Shown here in pieces: positions 35,100 to 45,870 of a DNA stretch of 64,000 nt. The position numbers and the translations under genes are program-made. This DNA is from Temnothorax longispinosus (Eukaryota; Arthropoda; Insecta; Hymenoptera; Formicidae): NCBI RefSeq assembly GCF_030848805.1, contig NC_092364.1, positions 14,675,447-14,739,446 of the forward strand. Direction: 5' to 3'. Every line of letters begins with the position of its first letter. Positions within the stretch are counted from its first letter, which is position 1. Below the pieces are notes generated by a model that made no database searches, was not told where the DNA came from, and saw only the letters and a list, made by a program, of their open reading frames with translations.

Positions 35100-35276
35100 C
35101 CTCGGCCGATGAGTCTGGAATTTCCAATGGGACCGATGTGGTCGGTTCGGGCGGTGCGGGAGATACGTCCGGATGATGAGTGAAATGTACAGTTATAGGC
35201 ACTACAATAGCCAGAAGTATTAAAGTTAGAACGCACGATAAAACCGCACGTTTCCACGTCCAGAACCATTGCGTCA
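35100..35276 (-). CDS. Transmembrane and stalk exon, locus D
   Basis: A 177-nt exon between ttctag and a gagg|gtaatt donor, phase 1 on both sides. It encodes (V)TQWFWTWKRAVLSC, the helix (VLTLILLAIVVPITV) and a Pro-rich stalk (DVSPAPPEPTTSVP..SSAEG). The stalk closely matches the linkers at the ends of PGRP exons 1-3, so the repeat unit includes stalk plus domain. Confidence 0.82.
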
Positions 35277-35504
35277 CTAGAATAATTACAAAAAGCTATA
35301 TTAGAACGGTTGTTTCACGAGCTACTTATTATATTACGGCACGTGTGTACGAAAGGAATATTATAATTACATTAAGTTTTTCACGTAAAGCATTATAATT
35401 CTTGGTTGGTATCAATTTTCTGTTATTCAATATTCACAATCGAGTAAAGAATTTGCGGCATGCAATATCTCGTCAATCTATAGGAATAGCATAATATACG
35501 TATT

Positions 35505-36270
35505 AGTCCAGTCAAATTAGACATTTGAGCTCGGAAGTGAAGCGGTATCAATGAAACCTTTTTAGGGTTATTGGGGGGATGTAGAAGAGCTTATTTCTGA
35601 GTTGTCGGGTTAATCGGACCGATGGGTTTTTAAGGGGGGGAGGGGGAATGAAAAATTTCATTTTTTTGCAATAACTCGGCGAATTTTGACCGTACATGAT
35701 TTACTAACCCCTCATTTTGTAGCTCTTTTAAAACCCTACAATTCATTTCCTGGAGACCCTAACTTAAAATCAATATTTGTCGAGTTCTAGCCGGTGAAAG
35801 TGGGAAAAAATGTATTTTGTCGCGGTTTTTTGCGTTTATCTCGTTTTATTGATAGCTTTTTTCATTATCTCTTTCATGTCTTTTATTTCACAATAAATGT
35901 ATTATTTCATAATATTAAATAGAATTTAAACGCAAAAAACCGCGACAAAATACATCTTTTCCCACTTTCACCGGCTAGAACTCGACAAATATTGATTTTA
36001 AGTTAGGGTCTTCAGGAAATGAATTGTAGGGCTTTAAAAGAGCTACAAAATGAGGGGTTAGTAAATCATGTACGGTCAAAATTCGCCGAGTTATTGCAAA
36101 AAAACGAAATTTTTTATTCCCGCTCCCCCCCTTAAAAACCCATTGGTTCGATTAACCCGACAACTCAGAAATAAGCTCTTCTATATCCCCCCAACAACCC
36201 TAAAAAGGTTTCATTGATACCGCTTCACTTCCGAGCAAAAGCCTTTTTTTTTGTCTAATTTGACTGGACT
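35505..36270. mobile_element. Foldback element with ~335-bp inverted arms
   Basis: The ends are perfect inverted repeats (agtccagtcaaattagaca). Arms 35505-35837 and about 35928-36270 are nearly identical, around a ~90-base AT-rich loop. It is absent from the equivalent intron in loci A and C, so it entered locus D after duplication. No coding capacity and no clear target duplication. Confidence 0.85.
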
Positions 36271-37604
36271 CTATATACTGTGAGGTCAAAATAGCTCTTT
36301 TATATTTAGCTTTAATTCTTGTGGCGCGACTAAAGTGTAACAATCATTAATGTAGAATATCGTTGATATTAATCTATATTCTGGAATAGTACGACAAGAC
36401 CATTGGTCAAAGGAATTAATGACATTTGTGACGCATCATTGAAATTACTTTTAAAAATTGTTGCAGCCTGAATAGTTCTGATAACATTATTATCTTTCAC
36501 GTAAGAGAAAAAATGGTTGTTCTTCCGAAAACACCCACCCATGCTCTGATTTAGGTCGAAGTTTGTAAATAAATTTCTTTCAGATAAATAAAGACATGTT
36601 CTAAAAGAAAGAAATTATCGAAGCTACTTCAAAATAGATAAAGATCGTACATCACTGATTCTTATCGCATTTATTTAATGATCGACAATTAAAACATATA
36701 CTCCATTTATCCGTTTTTATATTTGCTTTTTCACTTATCTCAAATAGTACTATCTAACTCATAGACTTATTGTCTATGATCTAACTAAAGATGATTATTC
36801 AAATCGACGTCAATTCATCGATGAATGATTGATCGAATACTGATATATATTTTTGTCTGAATGTGGAGCCAGATGAAAGATAATAGAAATCTTACAAAAA
36901 TATTCGCAATTATTTAACTGACATGAAAACAATTATGATGAGATCGGAGATTACAAAGATAATAATCGGTATTTGACATCGACTATTTATCAATGCGTCG
37001 ACATCAAATTGCCGTCGATTCGACTAATCATTTCTAGTTGGATACGTAAGCAACACAAAGTGTTGAAATGTTTACATATAACACGAAGAAAATTTGATTC
37101 TATGATGTCTTTGAATTTATCAGATTAAAATCAGTGTCCACAAAAGTAATCGTTACGTTCTACTAATATAGATATATATTTAAAATTTTTAGGACAAATG
37201 TTGATTCGTCCTAATATATAATATTTAGATACTCAAGATATTTATTACACACGCTTTCAAATTGTAAGTTTGAAAGTACATTTGCTCTTTTATGCATAGG
37301 AAAGGTATTAGAGTAATGTGTCGTTGCGATGACATTTATAACAGTTTATAACATATTTAGCATATTTACAATTATAATTCAATTTAGTGAGTCGCGATTT
37401 ATAATTTCTTTTATAAAACTTTATCCTGTTGTCATTCTGTAATCCAGAAACTTATATGAGAAATCTGTCCTTTTTAATTATCCGGCGATTTTGTGCTTAA
37501 ACATATACTTGCAGTGTACTTACGGAAAGAAAGAATTAAGTATAGAAAAACTATAAGAAACGGGCCTAAACAATCTATTATTGCATCGCACGATTGACTA
37601 TTAC

Positions 37605-38193
37605 CTTTAGCTAATTCAGTATTTTGTAGAAAAATTGATTTATTTGGAGTTTCGTTGTCCTGACTCGTCGACAAATCCGAGATATTGTCGGAGGGGCGGA
37701 TAAGTTCAATAGCATCCTGATTTGTAGTAGGATTCGTGTATACGAATTGGTTTATGGTAACCGGACCATTGTAGATGGTCTCATTACCCACACGCACTCC
37801 TGTCGAGTTCGCCACGGAAATGTCGCCGAAGTTCGACGGATCGGGATTCTGTAGGATGAAATCGCCACTTGTAGTGGCAGATGCTTGGTGCTGCTGAACG
37901 ATGGTCGACGATACCGGCTGATTCGTGATCCAACTGCTGTCTTCTTCGATATCCGTCTCCTCTTCCTCATTGTCGTTGTCTACCAGTGCGTCAATCCAGT
38001 GCGTAGGGGAATCTGTAACGCTACCATTTCCTGAAGTGACGACCGCGGTTTCCCTCGCCAAGCGCTCAGCCTCGTTGTGAGACCTGTCGTCCGCGTGATT
38101 CTCGGCAGACACAACAGCACCGTGCTCTTGCTGCTCCTGACTCTAGTGATTACCGTCGAGCGTTTGCTGCTGCTGTTGCATCAATGTCAACAT
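37605..38193 (-). pseudogene. Cytoplasmic RHIM-like exon, locus D, with nonsense codon
   Basis: The same length (589 nt) and phase as the locus C exon. It begins MLTLMQQQQQTLDGNH and then TAG at 38145-38143 instead of CAG. After it the frame is open to the donor, with the acidic block (DNDNEEEETDIEED) and RHIM-like VRVGNETIYNGPVTINQ. As there is no Met after the stop, a tail could only be made from another 5' exon or by readthrough. Confidence 0.8.
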
Positions 38194-38697
38194 ACACATG
38201 CGCCACGCGGAAAATTCACCTTCTTTATCTTATGTCCTAAAATGCGATACACCGCATGCAGCAGAATACGTTCGTCGAGAAACAGCTGTAGGGTCATTAG
38301 ATAAATTTACCAAATCGCTACTATAATTCGAGATTATAAGAACCGACTATGAATACCGCGGCCTAAATGTTTGGTTTAATTCTTTGTCTCTTTTTCCTCT
38401 CATTTCAGATACTTAACGAGGGAAAAATCAGTTTGGAAACGTGATTCTTTTTTTATTGTTAATATGGGATTTTTTTAACGGTTTGCGAAAAACTACGGTT
38501 TTTAAATGATCTTAAAAATGATTTTTCCAAAGACCGTCGTTTGATATATATTTAAAGCACTCGAACAAACTTGCTAGATCTGCAATTTCGTTCAGATTTA
38601 AAATTTTATTTAGTTGAAAAAAATTACTAGAGAAAAGTCTCATTATGAGATAGGATCCTAATATGAGATGGCGGGGTTTTTTCATAATGGGATCAAC

Positions 38698-38720
38698 AGA
38701 ATAATAATAATAATAATAAT
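38698..38720. repeat. (AAT)n microsatellite
   Basis: About seven AAT units in the upstream region of locus D, absent from the left arm. Confidence 0.8.
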
Positions 38721-40511
38721 AGGGAACTTTCCTCTATACGTTTTCGAGTTCTCCTTGTAAGATTTACAAAAGAACTGAGATATATACTGAATCATGGTTA
38801 AGATTGACTAATTGGTGAAACCAGTCATTTTAGTATCGCTGAATAAAATCGACGAGAAATGTAACAGTTCGTTTCTAATCGACGGCTGTCGGATGTGCCT
38901 TTTGAGTCCTTGTTTCATACAACAATAGAAAGTTTTAATCAAGAGAATTATGTTAACAAAACTTTAATGCGCAAATTAACAAAACTAGTGATCAAGGAAC
39001 AACTTCTGCGATATAAACGGCAATGATAAGAAGCTTAGTAAATAAAATATTAGATAAAAAATAAAACTCAATAAGCCAAATATATTATCTGGTATGGCAA
39101 TCTTATTCAAACTTCCTCCATTAATTAAATAACGCTCCAACGTTATGCACATGCTGCATACGGTACGGTATAACGCACTTGTGCATTTTACATATTGCGG
39201 ATATTTATTAATTATTGTTAATCGATACAAATTATATACGTAAATTAAAGACATTGGATGTGTATTGCTGATTCAATGGATAAATTCTTCATAATATCTA
39301 AAAATAATACCATTTAAGTTATTAAGTCATTAAGAATTCTTACGAAAGCGAACACACTAAACATCGTTAGTATACGCCACTGTGCTCTTTTTGCATCGTA
39401 TTTTTTATCTTGCATCTTTTATCTTACGTTATTTTATAAATAAAAATCATCGCAAACAATTCAGAAATGTTCCAGTACAATTATTGTTCTATGTATAACT
39501 CGATCTGTATTAATAATGCGTATTATTTGAACTCGTGTTATTTTTACAGATTATGGAAATTCACGCCGGTCAAAAAAATAGTATATGTTACGAATAGAAT
39601 GTATGTATATGATAAAAGAACGGCGAGAGAAGAGAAAACGATGAGTATCTTTCATAAGAAGCAGTAGAACATCTACAACAAATTGATTTCTTTGTGAACA
39701 AATTATGGACATCAATTATATTAGAATGGACTAAACATTACAATATTATATCTTCGCGGTTTAAAATATTTTATTACGTTCAATCTGGCTGATCAATCGT
39801 ACCCCGCTTATCTATACTACAGCAAATATCTAAATTATCATGGTCATGGTTTAACTCTTGGTACGATAAAATTACTTACAATTTTGGTATGATTCATAGC
39901 AGAAGATGTCATCATATGTTATGACAACTTCATAGCAGATATAAATAGTCCATCATGCCTTATCTTCACAAATTACAACATCCAACTGTAAAAGTGAAGT
40001 TTATCGTGAAAATATATCGTATTTTAACGTGCATTTTATTTTAATCGAGAAGTCGTCAGTAAAATGTAGAACAAAGCTCGATCGGAAAACATCACTCGTA
40101 ATCAGTAATCCAAATCAACGCAACCGGTCGGCAACAATCCGCATTATCTGCTAAATTAAGGATTGACTGATGACTCATAACTCGGGATTATACGTCGCAC
40201 AAATCATCGTTCGTGCTGGCAGCAGTCACTTTGCCAACGCTACGTTCACCATCGATCTATGGACGACATGGTGTCGACGGCTGTTACCGTGGAAAGCACT
40301 TCGCGTAAAGGAAAACTCTAATGGTTACCGACACGTCATTGACACCACACCTGCAGTTGGGGGATGCTCCGTCCCGCAGGAACAAAATACAATTCGAATA
40401 AGAGTGAAAATAAGCCACTATCACTTATTAACTTCGTTGATACTATCAAATTTGAAATTAATATACTGGCTTCAGCGATGACGCGACGCAGCTGTCGAAG
40501 AATGACGCGCC

Positions 40512-40630
40512 TTATGCCCGTTCTAGACTGGAGGATGATCCTACTCGCGACTACTCATCCTAGTCAGTATAGTCATACTCACTAGGATAAGCTGCGAGTA
40601 GGATCATCCTCCAGTCTAGAACGGGCATTA
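40512..40630. mobile_element. Foldback MITE, TTA target duplication
   Basis: A perfect ~34-bp inverted pair (tgcccgttctagactggagg and its complement) spans 40515-40627, with TTA on both sides (40512-40514, 40628-40630). It is not seen at the equivalent place in the left arm. Confidence 0.8.
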
Positions 40631-41106
40631 GAGATCTTCTTCTTCTTCTTCTTATATTTGCATTGGCTGCTGCCTCTAATACGAGGTCAATATGGCCAGC
40701 ATTTGCCCCTATTTGTTAACAAAGTCTGAATCAGGTTGAGTGGCAAAGTCCAAAAGGCAATTGCAGCAGCAGACAGTATCAGTCGCAATACTTTAAAAAA
40801 TTGTTTCGTTCGGGTGGAACACGTAGTCCGAACACGTTAAAACGTGTCGTCCGTGACTACACGCGAAACACGTCCGAGCTAGTCCGCGTACGTTGGGCGA
40901 ATTAGGGCATTAGAGATGAAATCAGCGTTCGTTCTCGCGAGAGCAAAGCGAGAAAAGGAACAGAAATACGGAGAACGCGCGTGAACGATAGTCCCTTTCG
41001 CACAAAATAAATATATTTAATTTGAATAATAAAACACGCACCTTGGATATCCCCCTGTGCTGATACTAATGGGTGGCACCGCGGTCACCGCGGTCGCATC
41101 TCAATC

Positions 41107-41246
41107 TATGGCCGGTATTCATAGTCTTCAAGATCGTCTTAAGTAATGTTTAATAAGACGCTAATACGGCATACGGCTCTGATTGGTTCATGACATCTTA
41201 AGATTGAACTTCAGACGGTCTTAAATAACTATGAATACCGGCCTAT
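41107..41246. mobile_element. Foldback MITE, TAT target duplication
   Basis: The inverted ends ggccggtattcatagt and actatgaataccggcc bound 41110-41243, with TAT flanking on each side. It is absent from the left arm at about 25340. Confidence 0.8.
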
Positions 41247-41382
41247 ATCATAATTGCTACGAATTAAAATAAAGCTACGGTAAATTTAAAGCGATCTGAA
41301 AATATGTTGTGTGTATATATTCCGGAAGTGCGCGACGCTCGTTTTTATCGAAAACTGTGAATTTTACGATTGTCCAGTACTC

Positions 41383-41527
41383 ATTGGGCGCGGTTCAGCA
41401 GACACAACTGTTGCACAACTGTTGAGTTCGTCTTATCAACACTCTGCATTGATTGGTTGGTTCTAAAAGTAAGAGCCAATCACGTTCGATTGCTACTGAG
41501 CGGCTTGGTCTGCTGAACGCGACCATT
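41383..41527. mobile_element. Foldback MITE, ATT target duplication
   Basis: The inverted ends gggcgcggttcagcagac and gtctgctgaacgcgacc bound 41386-41524, with ATT on both sides. The left arm reads through this site (near 25190) without it. Confidence 0.75.
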
Positions 41528-41912
41528 GACAAACTACCGATAGAATCAAAGCACGAGTAATGATCTCGACATTAGCTCCGTTCAATCCGACACAGAACCG
41601 ACTACTGTTGCGTTTTCTTGTCGAATGTGCTCAGAAATCGTTGGCCCCACTCTTTGCCTCTTTCCCTCAACCACAACTGTTAACCACATAGCTGCGGCAT
41701 GCATGTGTGTGCGATAACGTTGTTTAGACGGTTTTTAATCTTTTCCGTGGAATCGAATGAACTTCATTTCGATGACCTACTGAGATTTCTATAACACCAG
41801 TTGCATGCACGAAACATCTATATTATTTCTATTATATCATTTTTTGTAATTTAAGGAAAATAATTAGCGCTAATAATTATATCACGATATTTGCCTATAA
41901 GAGGCAGGGTAT

Positions 41913-42817
41913 TTAATCCTAGAGAGTCTTTATGAATTTTCTCATACGTGAAAGGCCAAGCGGGGTAATAAATTACCCCAAACTTGTACCGCGTGTATAA
42001 TGTTTCTATTTGTTGTTAGACAACTTTTTAATAGATAATTTTGTTTGTTCTTTAATAGGGAAGACGATAGTAGTCATATCAATTTACAGTAGTAAAAAAA
42101 AACAGTAAAAAAATTTCGGAAAACAAGAAAAAGAACCAAAAATTGGGCTGCGAAATGACTATTTTTATTAAAAATGCTGTAGTTTTTCATAAATATCACC
42201 GATTTTAAAAATTCCAAAGGAATTTTGAAAGACGAATAGACAACCTTCAAGGGCATGTAAGCGATTTTTTGTTTCTTAAAAAAAACATATTTCTTTGAAC
42301 ATCTGAAGTAGAGGAAATGATGAAAAACTGTCGAATGGGAAAAATCGCAAGAAATGGAAAGTAAAACAAATTCTGTCGATTATTATTTATTTGAAAGGTA
42401 GTCAAAAGTTATAAAAGTATATGGAAACAGTAAAATTAACTCCACAAAAACTTTACAAAGTTTTAATCAGTTACTGTGCAAGAACAGCAAAAATGAAATA
42501 ATTGACCAATCTTAAACAATTATATATGAAACAGGGGTAGAATTTTCCGTAAAAAATCTGAAATATACTTTACTGTGGTAAATGTCGAACGTAAACGGCC
42601 AAAGGGGGTAACACGTTACCCCAAACGATTTTCTTTTTCGGTTTTCAGCTGCTGCACGGGTCTAACGCACTCGCTGAATGACGGAGGTCGACTGCCGGAT
42701 GAATAAACTGAATTATGGTTAGGGTCTCGGTATGAAAACTAACCTTCCTAAGGCAGGGGCGCAATTTGAATTTCGCGTGGGGTAACGTATTACCCAAGAA
42801 AGACTCTCTAGGGTTAA
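41913..42817. mobile_element. piggyBac-like non-autonomous element
   Basis: TTAA lies at 41913-41916 and 42814-42817, with inverted ends (T/C)CCTAGAGAGTCTTT, close to the CCCTAGA start of piggyBac termini. Length is 897 bp with no transposase. It contains three palindromic boxes of the form GGGGTAAnnnnTTACCCC (about 41965, 42605, 42780), two of them next to an outer ggccaa. Also inside, at about 42516-42552, is a stretch matching the Helitron repeat (gaaacaggggtagaattttc). Confidence 0.85.
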
Positions 42818-43129
42818 AAAAAATTTTGAGCTTCGTAGAGAAAGTCTTTCTATACAGAAACAAACTTATAATCATGCAAGTTACATGTATAATTATATAT
42901 CTTAAAACCAATAATTTAAAAAGATAATGTTTTAAGAGACAATTTTTCATATCTTTGAAAAAATTTAGCAGCATTAACCAGATAATACAAGATTCTTCTA
43001 GATACAATGAACAATGAACGCCGTATTCAACATGCGGAGGTATCAATGTTTTACTACGAAATAATATAATTTCGATTATTTATATATATATAGTATTATT
43101 GAATAAAAATAAATCATTATATATTCAAT

Positions 43130-45870
43130 AATAATACAGAGTATTGATCCTACACGAATTTTCGGAATAATTGTAGTAAATAAAATAAAATAAATAAAAG
43201 CATATGATTAAAAACTTGCTGACAATCGGTTCGCAATATTAATAAAGATATACTACATGTGTATAAGGTACATGTGTAAAAAACATATGTTAGAAAATAA
43301 TTCCTAAATTAGATTGTCTTCCTTTATGCTATATATATTGCATTTGTTAGATAGAAACTTTAATATCATAACCGATTATATCAGCATCGAGTTCAAATGT
43401 GTTGTTTAATTATAGAAAATATATGTATAAAAATGATATGACCAAAAATATAAATAATATAACTAGAAAATATAAATCGAAAGCGTAAAATAAGTTTCCT
43501 TTTCGGGAAAATTGATTTTAGAAACTGGGAAAAATTTTTAAACCATAAATAAATAATATGTTTGTTCTATTTGCTTATAAGATAGTTATTTATGTACGGA
43601 ATCCAAAAGGCTTATGGTGATTTCGACTTGGAAGCTATTGAGTAGAGATTAAAACATACTTGCATTTCGATATCGTATGTATATTTTACATATATGTGTA
43701 ATAACGGTTAAAGGTATATTTATGCATGCTTTATATACTTTGTTAAAAATTATTACATATGTATGTAAGTATACAAGTGTAATCGAGGTTTACCTCCTGC
43801 GATGACTTCTGAGAATGTAATCGCGATAACCGATAACTATTATAGAACACAAGTAAAGTCGTTTCTCGGAATATATATATATCTCGCAAGTAGGTACCTA
43901 TACTGATTTTAGCATTTAGCGAAGACTCGATAAAAACGAATAAGATAAAATTAAAGATAATTGTAAGAAAGAGTTTGATATAGCACACGAATCCAATCAC
44001 TTATTATATAAAATATTAACATCAGTCTTCTTTTTGACATTAATATCAATTATGTCTCTTCACATAACAAATTACTCGAATAACCATAATAATCTGTTAC
44101 TTTTCGTCCTTGTTACATGTTATAATATAGATTGATATTTATATCAATATTGATCTGTAATTATAAAATTAATATTATTATAAGATTAAGATCAGAATTA
44201 TGTTCTTCTTTTCAAATAAATGTAAAATAAAGATTTATCTCTTGATAGTTCAATCATATGCTTCAATATGTTTTATTACTCGATTATTAACAAATGTATT
44301 TATAGTTAAAGATAAAAACAATAATTCATTATAAAGATTACATATTTAAAAAATCACTAGTGTACAAAATAGATTTTTCAGAAACACATATGATTAATCA
44401 ATTAGCAATTTTTGAAAAAATAAATATATGATGATATTCCAATAGAGCGAAAGAAAATATGAAATATCGCTACAATGTGATATAATGTGAAGCAATTATT
44501 GCACGAAATATATTTTTAATAAATTATTTTATTGTTGTCACATTACGTATGCTCCAATTTGATACCAGTTATCTTCTTCAAAATTGTTAGTTTTTCATAT
44601 GCTTGGCACATACACATATAATCAGCGACAAATTATTATGTATAAGGTGCGATAAATTAATGACTAGAAAAAGACACCAAATGTTATCAAGAAATTTAAT
44701 ATCACGTCATAACTTACACTTTTAATAAATGTACAAAAAGTTTTTTTTTACTAGCTAATACATGTAATTATGAGATTACATGACACGAAAATTTAGGAAT
44801 ATTATTAGACCGTATGCCAATTATTGATATTATAGTGTCATTAATTAATCTCATACATTGTATTACCTTGAATGTCATCCTATTTTATATAACACCTAAC
44901 GAATTATTTTTACATGAAACTTTTACAGCTTTCAAAAATTATCAAAAGAATGTAGCATGATATGACAATATCTCATATATATTTTAATAAAAATCATATC
45001 TATGTCGTAAGTGCTAATATTAAAAAGTTTAACGCATATAAGAGCTATTATCAATTCTCACTATATTGCTTTAACTATAATATGTACTTTATTAAAGACA
45101 TAGTATTAATAAAATCTAAGTGGTAGCCTCAAAAAGTCTTAAAAGACAAATAAATGCAACGGAAATATATTAAAAACAATGTGGTTTGATAAGAAAATGG
45201 CTTATTTAAAAAGCAAAAATATATATTGCGCTTAATCGCATTTTGTTATTATAAAAGAAAATTAATGCACAATAGAGTAGTATTTATCATTGAATTTTAA
45301 AAAATATATTTTTTTTCATATATAATTAGATTAATTCAACTTTTGAGTTTTATTAAAAACAACAGAAAATAAATTTTTAAAATGTATATAGCTATTGTAA
45401 TATTAATAGTATGCATATATTTACCATTTTTTATCATAATTTCTAAATTTATTAAATGATTTTATTAACGTACATCAGGAATCTCCTTAAATTCGGAATA
45501 ACAAGAGAGAAAACTTTATATTAATATCTTTATAATAAATAATACCTTCTTATCTACCTTTCTTTTTAGCATTAATTTACTGTTTTGATAATAATTCTAT
45601 GTAATTAAAATACGCTTCACTATCAGCAACATTGTAATAATTTATGATTAAACAACTCACGCAGTTTGCATTAACTCTATAATAATAATAAGTAAGTTGT
45701 AGCCTTGTCTTTTTTTTTGAAGTACGCGTCTAATTTCTTGTTATATTGACTTGACTATATAATATTGTATGCAAAATTCTATTTTTAATGCATCAGGTTT
45801 GGATGTTATCCCACTTGGTCCAACAATTCAATGTTGACAAGTTGACAAAATCTTTCCACGTTTTTCAATG
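43130..45870. other. AT-rich intergenic DNA, no gene seen
   Basis: About 2.7 kb of AT-rich sequence between the receptor cluster and UBE2W. No frame with protein-like composition, no splice-linked exons and no obvious repeat. The last few hundred bases probably include the UBE2W 3' UTR. Confidence 0.6.

Larger units (their letters stand above)
31149..38193 (-). pseudogene. PGRP-LC-like receptor with four tandem PGRP exons (locus D), damaged
   Basis: Six exons on the minus strand: cytoplasmic 38193-37605; TM and stalk 35276-35100; PGRP-1 34737-34076; PGRP-2 33714-33052; PGRP-3 32689-32036; PGRP-4 31681-31149 (stop). All internal junctions are phase 1, so the four domains could be read in tandem or used alternatively, as Drosophila PGRP-LC does with its alternative ectodomains. 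Two defects are seen: codon 17 of exon 1 is TAG (38145-38143) where locus C has CAG, with no later Met in that exon; and the PGRP-1 stalk lacks one T, making the exon 662 nt instead of 663. The rest is open. It may be a recent pseudogene, a segregating allele or assembly error. The family role is IMD-pathway peptidoglycan sensing at the membrane. Confidence 0.7.
30700..43130 (-). repeat. Right arm of large inverted duplication
   Basis: This is the reverse-complement partner of 24470-30700, longer because it holds four PGRP units, the 766-bp foldback, a piggyBac-like element (41917-42813) and several MITEs. It ends near 43130 at the ttattcaataat block that matches 24490. Confidence 0.75.

Noticed and set aside
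42645..43046. 133-codon minus-strand frame
   Set aside because: It crosses the edge of a piggyBac-like element and the repeat arm, so it is a chance frame.
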